DNA of 53,161 nucleotides, from positions 195,522 to 248,682 of the forward strand of contig NEWP02000021.1 in NCBI GenBank assembly GCA_002869895.2. The letters run 5' to 3'. Under the pieces are notes generated by a model, which did no database searches, was not told where the DNA came from, and saw nothing but the letters and a program-made list of their open reading frames with translations. Positions 43,235-52,749 of the stretch are shown piece after piece. Numbering within the stretch: position 1 is the first letter of the stretch; the number at the start of each line of letters is the position of its first letter. The translations under genes and the position numbers were made by a program. The stretch comes from Nitrospira sp. CG24E (GTDB lineage Bacteria > Nitrospirota > Nitrospiria > Nitrospirales > Nitrospiraceae).

Positions 43235-43582
43235 TCACGCAGCCTGGAGCAGAAACGCGACCTTGACGGCTTCGAATGGAAACTCAACTCCACCACCTTT
43301 TGCACGGGTGAGCACGCCGGCTGAGAGCAGGGCCGTGACATCGCCATGCACAGCCTTCACATCTCGGTTCACTCGACGGGCGGCCTCGCGAATAGAAACC
43401 GGCCCGGCTCCGCAAAGGGCTTTGAGTAATTCCCAGCGCTTGGCAGTGAGCACCTGCCACAGCAACTCGGGAGTGGCAAAGCTGATGCGCGCGGACCGTT
43501 GAGCTTTTCGGCTCTTCCACGCGTGTGAAAAGTCGCCCATCGCATCGGACGGCGAACGAACGTCAAGCGTCACGGTTTTCAT
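43235..43582 (-). CDS. TumA-like winged-helix antitoxin/regulator
   Basis: I start at ATG 43582 (MKTVTLDVRSPSDAMGDFSH), which has GAGGTGG upstream; the frame reaches 43618. The 115-residue protein has a winged helix: LLWQVLTAKRWELLKALCGA, then SIREAARRVNRDVKAVHGDV and LLSAGVLTRAKGGGVEFPFE. This is the HVO_A0114-type regulator found as TumA antitoxin. Its start overlaps the end of the toxin gene by 20 nt, so both are coexpressed and the antitoxin probably represses the pair. Confidence 0.82.
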   Translation of the reverse strand: MKTVTLDVRSPSDAMGDFSHAWKSRKAQRSARISFATPELLWQVLTAKRWELLKALCGAGPVSIREAARRVNRDVKAVHGDVTALLSAGVLTRAKGGGVEFPFEAVKVAFLLQAA

Positions 43583-43859
43583 GGTTCCACCTCGCAATGT
43601 CGGCCTGAAAGGCCGCAATCAGGTTATCTGGATCTGAGAACGCATAGGCGCGTTCCCTTCCGCCGTAGTGGCGATGATCGCCCTTGCCGGCCTCGTTGTC
43701 GTAACGAAGCGCGCACGCACCGCGAACGACGTAGGCGAGCCGGTACTTGAACCGATGGGTGGAGCCCGCCAACGGTTTGGGCAGCTGCCAGAGCGCCAAC
43801 TCAGCGAACGCCGTCGTAGAGTAAACGATTCTCGTGCGTATGAGCACGACGGCCTTCAT
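43563..43859 (-). CDS. TumE-like toxin (DUF6516 family)
   Basis: I start at ATG 43859 (MKAVVLIRTRIVYSTTAFAE), the typical TumE start; the frame reaches 43904. The 98-residue protein shows LWQLPKPLAGSTHRFKYRLA, LRYDNEAGKGDHRHYGGRER and the ending FQADIARW. The DNExGKGDHRH signature is characteristic. TumE is the toxin of a type II toxin-antitoxin pair first described on plasmid pCAR1. Order toxin then antitoxin with overlap fits the family. Confidence 0.85.
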   Translation of the reverse strand: MKAVVLIRTRIVYSTTAFAELALWQLPKPLAGSTHRFKYRLAYVVRGACALRYDNEAGKGDHRHYGGRERAYAFSDPDNLIAAFQADIARWNHENRDA

Positions 43860-44235
43860 GTTGGAGACGATACCAACGATCCCGCGTGTTGTCAATGACT
43901 CCAACGAACGATAGTTGCGGGTGCGGAGCCGTCATTTTTACGAAAGGCATCATGGGCGTAGATGGGGCCCAGGTATGAGTAGTGCCTTAAGCCTGGGTCG
44001 CCTTATGGGGTCGTTGCTTGACCTTGCACCTCAGCGGATGAGGAAGAGAAAAGGTGCTGGAGCCGTTTCGGTCTGAACCGCCGGCGCATCTCGCTCGCGA
44101 TGAATGCAACCCTTGTCGCGCGTGACTGAAGCGAGCAGCAGTCAGCTTTCAGCCATCAGCGGCTCCCTCAGTGGAAATTGACGACAGATCCAGGGTAAGG
44201 TGTCACCCAGTTCATTGCCAGACAAGAGATCACAC
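43860..44235. other. Gap without recognised gene
   Basis: I see no supported gene, promoter or repeat in this stretch. A GTG at 44200 could extend the downstream HugZ-like gene by 12 codons; the rest has no clear structure. Confidence 0.4.
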
Positions 44236-45042
44236 ATGACATCATCACGACAACATAACAGCGGGCCGGATTCAGATGGTCCTGACGTGCCTGAACCGTC
44301 CCATGCAGAGCGGGCCAGGACCCTGGTTCACTTGCAGCAGACCGGCAGCCTCTCGACTCTCTCGCGCAAGCAACCTGGCTGGCCCTTCGGGTCTGTGATG
44401 CCCTATGGGTTGGATGACCAGGGGCAACCGGTGTTTCTTATCAGCACGATGGCGATGCATACGCAAAATCTCCTGGGCGATCCACGCGCCAGTCTATTGG
44501 TAACACCGCCTGAGAGCCGCAGTGATCCCCTGGGCGCAGCCAGGGTGACGTTGATGGGGTCGGTGACCAAGGTGCCGAAGGAGGAGATCGGAGAGGTTCG
44601 CGCTCTCTACCTGGAGCGTCATGACAATGCCTCCTACTGGGTGGACTTCCAGGACTTCGGATTTTTTCGCATGGCACTGGCGGAAATCTATTTTGTCGGG
44701 GGTTTTGGGTCGATGGGCTGGGTCATGCCGAGCGATTACGCAGGGGCGGCCGTAGACCCCCTTGCAGATGAAGCTTCGAACCTGATCCGTGAAATCAATA
44801 CGGAGCAGGCAGAGACTTTGTTGCTGCTGGCCCGTGTGTTCGGCAATATGGAGGCGCAGCAGGCGACGGTGACGACGCTGGATCGGTTAGGCTTTCATCT
44901 TCGGATCACTACTCCAGGCCGCATGCAGGGCGGGCGGGTGGCCTTTGCCGGTCCTGTGCGCAACGCGTCGGAGGTCAGGGCCGGCCTTGCCGGTTTGGCC
45001 GCTCAGGCAAACTCCGGACTCCAAGCCCTGCATTCGCTGTAG
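44236..45042 (+). CDS. HugZ-like heme utilisation/pyridoxamine-phosphate-oxidase-fold protein
   Basis: A 268-residue protein from the ATG at 44236 (GTG at 44200 is an alternative). Residues about 25-170 form a split-barrel: TLVHLQQTGSLSTLSRKQPG, PFGSVMPYGLDDQGQPVFLI and DPRASLLVTPP. The C-terminal part (EASNLIREINTEQAETLLLL, then GFHLRITTPGRMQGGRVAFA) matches the DUF2470-type domain usual in HugZ and related proteins. Relatives bind or degrade heme, or bind flavin. The substrate here is unknown. Weak ribosome site. Confidence 0.8.
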   Translation: MTSSRQHNSGPDSDGPDVPEPSHAERARTLVHLQQTGSLSTLSRKQPGWPFGSVMPYGLDDQGQPVFLISTMAMHTQNLLGDPRASLLVTPPESRSDPLGAARVTLMGSVTKVPKEEIGEVRALYLERHDNASYWVDFQDFGFFRMALAEIYFVGGFGSMGWVMPSDYAGAAVDPLADEASNLIREINTEQAETLLLLARVFGNMEAQQATVTTLDRLGFHLRITTPGRMQGGRVAFAGPVRNASEVRAGLAGLAAQANSGLQALHSL

Positions 45043-45115
45043 GGGGCTTGTGCGACAGTTCCTGTGAATAGATCGTCCATTTCAATTCAGCAGCACATCA
45101 ATAGATAGGGGAACT

Positions 45116-46795
<1,680 letters not shown>

Positions 46796-46796
46796 C

Positions 46797-46860
46797 GTGT
46801 GAAGCGTCATTCGTGAAGTGTGAAGCGCAGCAGAGAGTGAAGCGGAATTGGGAGTGTTGA
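46797..46860. repeat. GTGAAGCG-type simple repeat
   Basis: Imperfect repetitions of GTGAAGCG (GTGTGAAGCGTCATTCGTGA, GTGTGAAGCGCAGC, GTGAAGCGG) directly after ettA. The same motif flanks the next gene at 48095-48121 and appears inverted in its first codons. Confidence 0.5.
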
Positions 46861-47034
46861 ATGAGGAATGTTCAATTGTCGGAGTCGATGGAAGCTTCAC
46901 GGGAGGTGTAAAACGGGAGGCGGTTCAACATCCAAAATTTAACCTTCGACAGCTGAGCCAGTTGCACAAACCCTAACCCTTTTCGTCACGAGGCGAAGGA
47001 GGTGTGGTCAAATGAGCGGCGCAAGGCCCGGAAA

Positions 47035-47115
47035 AACAGGAGGCGTATTCGCTGCTGGAATACGTTGAGGATTTTTTCGGGCCGAGAACGACGTAGATGG
47101 CCACGGATCCTTCGC
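47035..47115 (-). repeat. Palindromic intergenic repeat, copy F (internal part, inverted)
   Basis: On the minus strand this matches the middle of copy B: CCGAGAACGACG is shared and the central hairpin is CGTATTC (47044-47050)/GAATACG (47058-47064). The ends are missing. It lies just upstream of the sugar-nucleotide reductase gene. Confidence 0.65.
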
Positions 47116-47160
47116 TGCAGTAGAAAGAGGGTTTGTGCAACAGGCTCAGATCGTCACGAA

Positions 47161-48096
47161 ATGTCCGACTCCGGAACGAAATACGCTTCACGAACAACGT
47201 TTCACGCATCGGAAGCGCCACCGCTCGTTCTCATCACCGGGGCGGCGGGATTGATCGGGCAGTACCTTGTCAAAACCGCTCCTCGATGGGCTCCTGATTG
47301 GAGTGTGCAGGGGCTGACTCGCGCGGATCTCGAGCTGACTGAAACCTCGAACGTCGAAGCGCGGATTCATGCGCTGAAGCCCGACCTCCTCATCCATTGT
47401 GCCGCGCTCAGCCGAACCAAGGATTGCGAGCAAGATCCTGCATCAGCCCGCCGCATCAATGTGGAGGCTACGGCGCACCTCGCGGAACTGTCCCAGGACA
47501 TTCCTTTCATCTTCCTGTCCAGCGGGGAAGTCTTCGATGGAAGGACCGGCTGGTATGGCGAAAAGGATAAGCCGAACCCGATCAACGTGTACGGCCAAAC
47601 GAAGCTGGAAGCCGAAAGGGCTGTCCTGCAGAATCCTCTCCATACAGTCGTTCGGATTGTCCTGACTGCCGGAACGTCGGAGACAGGCGACAGGAGTTTT
47701 GTCGAGGATATGTGTCGGACCGCGAGGACCGGCAAGGACGTGACGCTCTATGCCGATGAGTTCCGCTGCCCGCTTCCTGCCGCGGTCATCGCCAGAGTCA
47801 TATGGGAACTCGTCGATTGCAAGAAGCCGGGCCTCTATCACCTGGGCGGGAACGAACGGCTCTCACGCTGGGAAATCGGTGAAGCCTTGCTGCCCTGGTA
47901 TCCGGAGTTAAAAGGCCGCCTGATAAAAGGTTCCGCACGGAACCATGTTGGGAGTCCCAGGCCCTCCGACCTTTCGCTCCGCTGCGACAAGATCCAGAGC
48001 CTCCTCTCGTTCCGCATTCCGGGATTTCGTGAATGGCTCACAGGCCGTTCACGCCGAGATGCGGACTTGTGGGACTACCACGACGGAAGTCCGTGA
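47161..48096 (+). CDS. dTDP-4-dehydrorhamnose-reductase-like sugar-nucleotide reductase (extended SDR)
   Basis: A 311-residue protein from ATG 47161. An NAD(P) motif GAAGLIGQY starts at about residue 25, preceded by a short tail. RADLELTETSNVEARIHALK and KPDLLIHCAALSRTKDCEQD match RfbD-type reductases; SSGEVFDGRTGWYGEKDKPN and NVYGQTKLEAERAV contain the YxxxK catalytic pair. It probably reduces a deoxysugar nucleotide for surface polysaccharide. The first 20 codons overlap an inverted GTGAAGCG-type repeat, so the true N-terminus is uncertain. No clear ribosome site. Confidence 0.8.
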   Translation: MSDSGTKYASRTTFHASEAPPLVLITGAAGLIGQYLVKTAPRWAPDWSVQGLTRADLELTETSNVEARIHALKPDLLIHCAALSRTKDCEQDPASARRINVEATAHLAELSQDIPFIFLSSGEVFDGRTGWYGEKDKPNPINVYGQTKLEAERAVLQNPLHTVVRIVLTAGTSETGDRSFVEDMCRTARTGKDVTLYADEFRCPLPAAVIARVIWELVDCKKPGLYHLGGNERLSRWEIGEALLPWYPELKGRLIKGSARNHVGSPRPSDLSLRCDKIQSLLSFRIPGFREWLTGRSRRDADLWDYHDGSP

Positions 48097-48121
48097 AGCG
48101 TGAAACGTGAAGCGCAGGAAC
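48095..48121. repeat. GTGAAGCG-type simple repeat
   Basis: GTGAAGCGTGAAACGTGAAG follows the stop of the reductase gene. It matches the block at 46797-46860. Confidence 0.5.
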
Positions 48122-48217
48122 CGGGACATTGGAGGACGCAATGGTGGGATCGGATCCTCTGTCGCTTGGCCTCACGACTTATCGGGTCATCGCTGAGGGA
48201 TGAACTGGCCAGATAGG

Positions 48218-48442
48218 CTACGGGGCTTTATTGAGTAAGTCGAGGCGTGTGCGAGCGGTTTCTGCCTGTGGGCTGGAGGGATAGAGACGGACAATATCCT
48301 CGTACAGCTGTTTCGCGTGGGGAAGATTCTGCTGCCGCTCTTCGAACTCGGCGGTCTCGAGCAGTTCCTTGGCCTTGTCCCCGCTGCAGGCTGCGAGAAG
48401 AACGCACAATGCAACAGCCCCTATGTGAATCCATGGTCTCAT
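48218..48442 (-). CDS. Small TPR-like lipoprotein
   Basis: A 74-residue protein with TAGGAGAAGCT before the ATG. The signal ends in lipobox LLAACSG (Cys19). The rest is one tetratricopeptide-like helix pair (ELLETAEFEERQQNLPHAKQ, then LYEDIVRLYPSSPQAETAR), recalling the first repeat of BamD/YfiO-type lipoproteins, but too short to be BamD itself. Probably outer-membrane anchored. Confidence 0.75.
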   Translation of the reverse strand: MRPWIHIGAVALCVLLAACSGDKAKELLETAEFEERQQNLPHAKQLYEDIVRLYPSSPQAETARTRLDLLNKAP

Positions 48443-48474
48443 AGCTTCTCCTATTAGGTATTAGGTAACGACAG

Positions 48475-48548
48475 ATTGAGGCTAAGGTTAAGGTTGAGCA
48501 ATGATTCTGAGGTCTCTCATCTCAACCTTAACCTCGACCTCAACCTTC
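48475..48548. repeat. AAGGTTAAGG-type hairpin repeat
   Basis: GAGGCTAAGGTTAAGGTTGA (from 48479) is an inverted match to CTCAACCTTAACCTCGACCT (from 48521), with ~23 nt between. A stem of more than 18 bp with few mismatches can form. No T-run follows on the minus strand. Confidence 0.65.
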
Positions 48549-48569
48549 CCAAAGCCCTGGCGGACTATT

Positions 48570-48878
48570 TCAGCTTCCTGCTAACTCGATGCCATAGCGT
48601 GGTGCCGAAATAGCTTCGCTTCGACAATGCGGGCAGCGGCTTGGGCTCGTCAGGCGTCGGCGTTCACGGAAGACGAAGTGACAGTCCTGACAACGTGCCG
48701 GGTCCAGGGTGAACTTCCTTGTCTTGTCGCGCGCAACGGTTTTCACGACGTGAGTCAGGTGCTCTTCGACCTGGCGTTCGGGAATGCCCAGCATCTGCGC
48801 CAGTTGATAAGACGACAATCTGGCGCCGGTCAGAAGATCGATCATGCGCCGGCGCGGGGTTTGTGAAGGCGGCCGCAT
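48570..48878 (-). CDS. Winged-helix/zinc-ribbon transcriptional regulator
   Basis: A 102-residue protein. Residues 10-50 form a helix-turn-helix (MIDLLTGARLSSYQLAQMLG, IPERQVEEHLTHVVKTV). Residues 62-90 hold two Cys pairs (ARCQDCHFVFRERRRL and SRCPHCRSEA), a zinc ribbon. This combination matches the family of small predicted regulators with an HTH and a Zn ribbon (COG3357-like). The target is unknown. Met12 (48845) is an alternative start. Confidence 0.8.
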   Translation of the reverse strand: MRPPSQTPRRRMIDLLTGARLSSYQLAQMLGIPERQVEEHLTHVVKTVARDKTRKFTLDPARCQDCHFVFRERRRLTSPSRCPHCRSEAISAPRYGIELAGS

Positions 48879-48924
48879 GTCATATTCGCTGATAAGAGTT
48901 GTCGCGACGGGCCATAGTCATTTC

Positions 48925-49577
48925 TCAACGGGTTGGTATTCCCTCCGCGCTACTGTCTATTCGTAACGTAAAAATGCTCACCTCCTGATCGCACATCCCT
49001 CCGCAAGTGCTTTGGAGCGTTTTCGTCGCGATCACACCCTCCTGACCCACGTACGTCCAATCCTTTAGGAGAAACATCACTTCGGGTACGGTGGACACTT
49101 CACCGCGCCCACTGATGAACATGGACGACCAAAAGGGAGACAGCTCCGGCGGATTCGGGACACATTGATAATTGAGCATGTAGTGCATGCCCGTGCTGGT
49201 CTCCTGCGACATCCCGAGTATGCCGTACAGCAATTCAATCTTTGCGGAGCCTCCCGTAGATGCCGTAGCCCCGCTCGGCCGATCCTCCACATGGATAAAC
49301 GCCTGGAAGACTCGAACGGGCACCGTACCTTGTCCACGGACTAACGGATCACACGCGTTCCAGTTGGGCAAGGGACCAGTTTGATACGCAATCGTGCCTT
49401 GCCCGGTATACTTGGGCCCAGCGCGTGACCGTCCCCCGACTCTCCCGATCCTCCTCCGCACACGATCGGCGGCTCTTCAGCGTCGGATGGTTTCGTGAGC
49501 GGTCTCTCGCAGGGAATGCCTAAGAGCGCTGGTGGGCGCTCGGGTTGAGCGGACTGTATCGGCGACTGAGTAGACAC
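48925..49577 (-). pseudogene. Hypothetical protein, probably frameshifted in a G-run
   Basis: Two frames join into one sensible protein. Frame one begins at a GTG (49577): STQSPIQSAQPERPPALLGI then EEPPIVCGGGSGESG. At a run of five G (about 49430) the sense moves to the next frame: GPKYTGQGTIAYQTGPLPNW and on to the stop at 48925. Alone, the second frame can start from a GTG at 49461, giving a 178-residue protein with an Arg-rich start (MRRRIGRVGGRSRAG). No family is recognised. It lies downstream of the 720-residue envelope protein. Confidence 0.45.
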
Positions 49578-49699
49578 AGCAGGCGTCGCCGGCGCTGTAA
49601 CTCTCCACTCTGAATAGGACGCTCGATCACATACTCACCATAAGATGCTGAGCTTAGTCAGATCTTTAGGAATCTTTCTGGCCCTCCCCTGAATGCCAC

Positions 49700-51862
49700 C
49701 TATCTCGGCGGGGATGCGGCTGCATCCGGCTCATCGGCCAATCGCAAGATCAGCGTCGTCTCTTCCCGGCATGGGCTCAGTTCCATGATGCTGCAGTTGA
49801 CGGTCATCGTCTTTTTTGCCACGACATCGGAGTTGAGCACCTGAGTCCAGCCTCCCATCTCATAGCCTTTCTTATTCCGATTGAGTGTCCTGAAGCGAGT
49901 GATGTGGAAGGCCCCGCTCCATCCTCCGCCTTTTGAAGCGCCATGTGTTTCACCGACTTGCACGCCTTGCGTCGCAGCCAACTCCTTTAATTTTTGGGGC
50001 GTATTGCCGCTGGTACAGTGGGTCTCTGCTATTTCCCCTGATTGCCCTGGAAGAATAATCAAGTTCACGGCAAATGGCTCAGGATCGCTGCTGATCGAAC
50101 CTCCGTTCACATGAAAGGTGGTCGTGCCGGTGCCCTGAACACGGATTTCGCACGAAGCGGGCTGAGTCGTTGTGCGAGTCGCATACTGCATTACACCTTC
50201 CCCAACCCATTCACCATCTTCCCTGCGCCGGAGCGGAACGATCGCCTGGACATGGGCATCGAACCCATTCGAACTCATAAACATGCCGATACCGGGATTC
50301 GGAAGATTTAACGGCCCCTGAACGATATGCGACTTGAATTCAAGGACATAAGCAGAGGGGGCTAGTTCCCATTCCCCGTCCTTCGCTTCAGCGACTCCCG
50401 CACGGGAGACCGCACTCACCCGGAATCCACTGTGCCGAATCTTGGTCGCAGGAGCCTGGTAGTTGAACGTGGCAGGGGTGTTGAGCTGCGACTCTTTCTC
50501 CCTTGGAGACACACGACCATTGCCCTCCCTTGGCCGCTCTTTCGCCTCCTTGAACTTCGCCGGAACAAGCGCCTGCTCCTTCTTGGTCCGCAGTTCCGTC
50601 TTCACCGGAGTCGATTCGTTGGGAACAAACTTTTTTGTTCTGGTGGGCGGCGTGAAGACAATTTCCACGCAAGCGTTGGGCTTGTTCCATTCCGTTTCAG
50701 CAGCCAGGTAGAATGGTCCTGAGAATACCGTTACAGCCAACAGCAACATGTTCATGGCGTCGCTTTGGGCCGAACCAGCTAGCCCAGAGTCCCATTCCGA
50801 GACCGACCAATTGGAAAACTGTGACGGCATACCTCCCGCGCGACGATCGGGCACGAACCGGACATGCTGGTGCTGATGAGCAAACGACGTCGGCCTATTC
50901 GTCCCTCCGTTCCCGATCACCAGCGATGCGTCAAGATCGACATACTGGAGTTTCGCATCATCGCCGACGTGGCCTTTTAAGGTGGCGTGAATACTCCGGG
51001 CGTTGTACTCCGTTCGGATGCTTCCGGAATAGTTGATTGTCTGGTCCACCACTAGCGAAAACTCATAGTCCCCTTCGACGACATAGGCTCCTTCCACGCC
51101 GGGGTCTGGTGTGGGGCATTTTTGGGCATAGCCGCCATTGATGAGCGAGAAACCTTTGCGGTCGCCGGCCGTTGCTGGTGTGTTTCCTTCCTCAATTCTC
51201 CATTCCCGTGACTTCTTGCCCACCGCATCGGGAGGGATGGGGATGTTCACTGAGCCTTTCGTGATGGTATATCCCTCCCGATCACTTCCCGGCGCCGTGG
51301 CCTGCGCGAGCTGAAAGGACCCCTGGGATGGCCCCGTGGCCAGCAGGAGACGAGGTGCGTGAAGGGGCTCGCCGAGGCTGCTCTTGCGCGTGGGACAATC
51401 GGCGACATTCGGCCCGAGTTGTGCCTTGAAGTTGTCAAGCAACTGCTGGTCTAAGGATCGCGCAACCGACTCGGCCTGTGGGCCGAGCGATTGCTTGAAC
51501 GCCTGTCCTTCCGTTCCGGCAAACAGCTGTGCGCTTCCGAGGCCTTGGACGACTTTCGACAAGGCCTCACAGGGGCTTTTGACTCCTTTGAATATTTGGA
51601 GCGACTCCGGCTTGACCGGCACCTTCTTCCACTCACCCTTTTCATTCGGCCCCGGTTCGAGCGGAGGCAGCTGGGTTGGCGGTGGGTCAGGCTCTGCCGG
51701 TTTTGCAACCGACATCGCTGGGATGCTGGGTGGCGCAGACGGCGTCGTGGAAGCCTTCTTGGGATCGTATTCAGGCGGATTCGAGGACGGCAGATGCTTA
51801 TTGCCGCCGCCACAATCAGCGGTTAAGAATAGAATCAACATGAGGAGAATGCGGATGTGCAT
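49700..51862 (-). CDS. Large envelope protein of unknown function
   Basis: A 720-residue protein with GGGAGAG before the ATG. It begins with a signal (RILLMLILFLTADCGGGNKH). A Cys at 17 could be a lipoprotein anchor, but the preceding Asp makes a poor lipobox. A Pro-rich linker (residues 25-75) leads to mixed and beta-rich regions with SEG-like repetitive parts (YVVEGDYEFSLVVDQTINYS; IRHSGFRVSAVSRAGVAEAK) and paired Cys near the end. Probably periplasmic or surface located. No family recognised. Confidence 0.7.
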   Translation of the reverse strand: MHIRILLMLILFLTADCGGGNKHLPSSNPPEYDPKKASTTPSAPPSIPAMSVAKPAEPDPPPTQLPPLEPGPNEKGEWKKVPVKPESLQIFKGVKSPCEALSKVVQGLGSAQLFAGTEGQAFKQSLGPQAESVARSLDQQLLDNFKAQLGPNVADCPTRKSSLGEPLHAPRLLLATGPSQGSFQLAQATAPGSDREGYTITKGSVNIPIPPDAVGKKSREWRIEEGNTPATAGDRKGFSLINGGYAQKCPTPDPGVEGAYVVEGDYEFSLVVDQTINYSGSIRTEYNARSIHATLKGHVGDDAKLQYVDLDASLVIGNGGTNRPTSFAHQHQHVRFVPDRRAGGMPSQFSNWSVSEWDSGLAGSAQSDAMNMLLLAVTVFSGPFYLAAETEWNKPNACVEIVFTPPTRTKKFVPNESTPVKTELRTKKEQALVPAKFKEAKERPREGNGRVSPREKESQLNTPATFNYQAPATKIRHSGFRVSAVSRAGVAEAKDGEWELAPSAYVLEFKSHIVQGPLNLPNPGIGMFMSSNGFDAHVQAIVPLRRREDGEWVGEGVMQYATRTTTQPASCEIRVQGTGTTTFHVNGGSISSDPEPFAVNLIILPGQSGEIAETHCTSGNTPQKLKELAATQGVQVGETHGASKGGGWSGAFHITRFRTLNRNKKGYEMGGWTQVLNSDVVAKKTMTVNCSIMELSPCREETTLILRLADEPDAAASPPR

Positions 51863-52038
51863 CGATGGCTCTCCCTAATGGGATAACCAAACAGGCTAGA
51901 TAGGCCGCCATGCTAGCCTAAGCATAGGCATTCTTCAAGACAGCCTGAGGAGACAATACGCTCTATTTTCCACACATGGGCGTTGCTATTCTCAAGGACT
52001 CTTGCGTACAATTCACCCCGCTGCGCTGGGAGGTGTCG

Positions 52039-52749
52039 ATGCGATACATCCTGCTGTCCCTTCTCATTGCGCTTCCTCTCACCGCTTACGCCGGCAATAT
52101 CAAAGATACCGACCTCATCGCCAGCAATACGTTCTTCCTGCCTCCAAGCACGCAGAAAACCGTCTACATTCAGGCCCGCAATTCGTCCGATAACCAGGGC
52201 GTTTCATTTCACGATTTGGGATCGCGGTTGACGGCGAAAGGCTATGAAGTCGTGCAGGATCACAGCGCGGCGCACTACATCGTCCTGGCCAATATCGTCT
52301 ACTGCAACCTCACGAAGCCGGAAATGCCGGTGGAGGCCATGGTCGCCAGCGGGTATGGGTCCGGGTTCGGCTCATCCATGATGTCCGGTCTGCAAAGTAT
52401 GACCGGCATGGCCAGCATGGCAGGCCCGCAGGGTGCGTTGATCGGGTCCGCCGCCTCAATGGGCCTGAGTGCGATCGAAGGCATCGGCAGCGCGGTCGGC
52501 AGTCTGTTCAGCTCGTCCTCATCGGGCCCCAAGATGCCGGATGACGTGAATTACGCTTGCATCGCCGATATCCAGATTACCGAGCAGGGCGCGACCGCGC
52601 CGGTCCCGGCAAAATCCGGAACAGGCCACCAGCCCGGCGTCTATCAAACTCGCCTCGCTGCCGACGTGCACCAAAAGAAATTGGACGAAACGGAAGCAAC
52701 CCCCCTGTTACAACAGAAGCTGAGCGCCGCTGTCGCAGGAAATTTCTGA
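52039..52749 (+). CDS. TraT-like complement-resistance/surface-exclusion protein
   Basis: I start at ATG 52039 with GGGAGGTG just upstream; the frame reaches 51976. The 236-residue protein has a signal peptide (ILLSLLIALPLTAYAGN) and the TraT pattern: SNTFFLPPSTQKTVYIQARN, SRLTAKGYEVVQDHSAAHYI, a Gly/Ser/Met-rich segment and the long end. There is no lipobox Cys at the cleavage site, unlike true TraT. Its stop overlaps the start of a second TraT-like gene. On F plasmids TraT blocks entry and complement; here no transfer genes are seen. Confidence 0.85.
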   Translation: MRYILLSLLIALPLTAYAGNIKDTDLIASNTFFLPPSTQKTVYIQARNSSDNQGVSFHDLGSRLTAKGYEVVQDHSAAHYIVLANIVYCNLTKPEMPVEAMVASGYGSGFGSSMMSGLQSMTGMASMAGPQGALIGSAASMGLSAIEGIGSAVGSLFSSSSSGPKMPDDVNYACIADIQITEQGATAPVPAKSGTGHQPGVYQTRLAADVHQKKLDETEATPLLQQKLSAAVAGNF

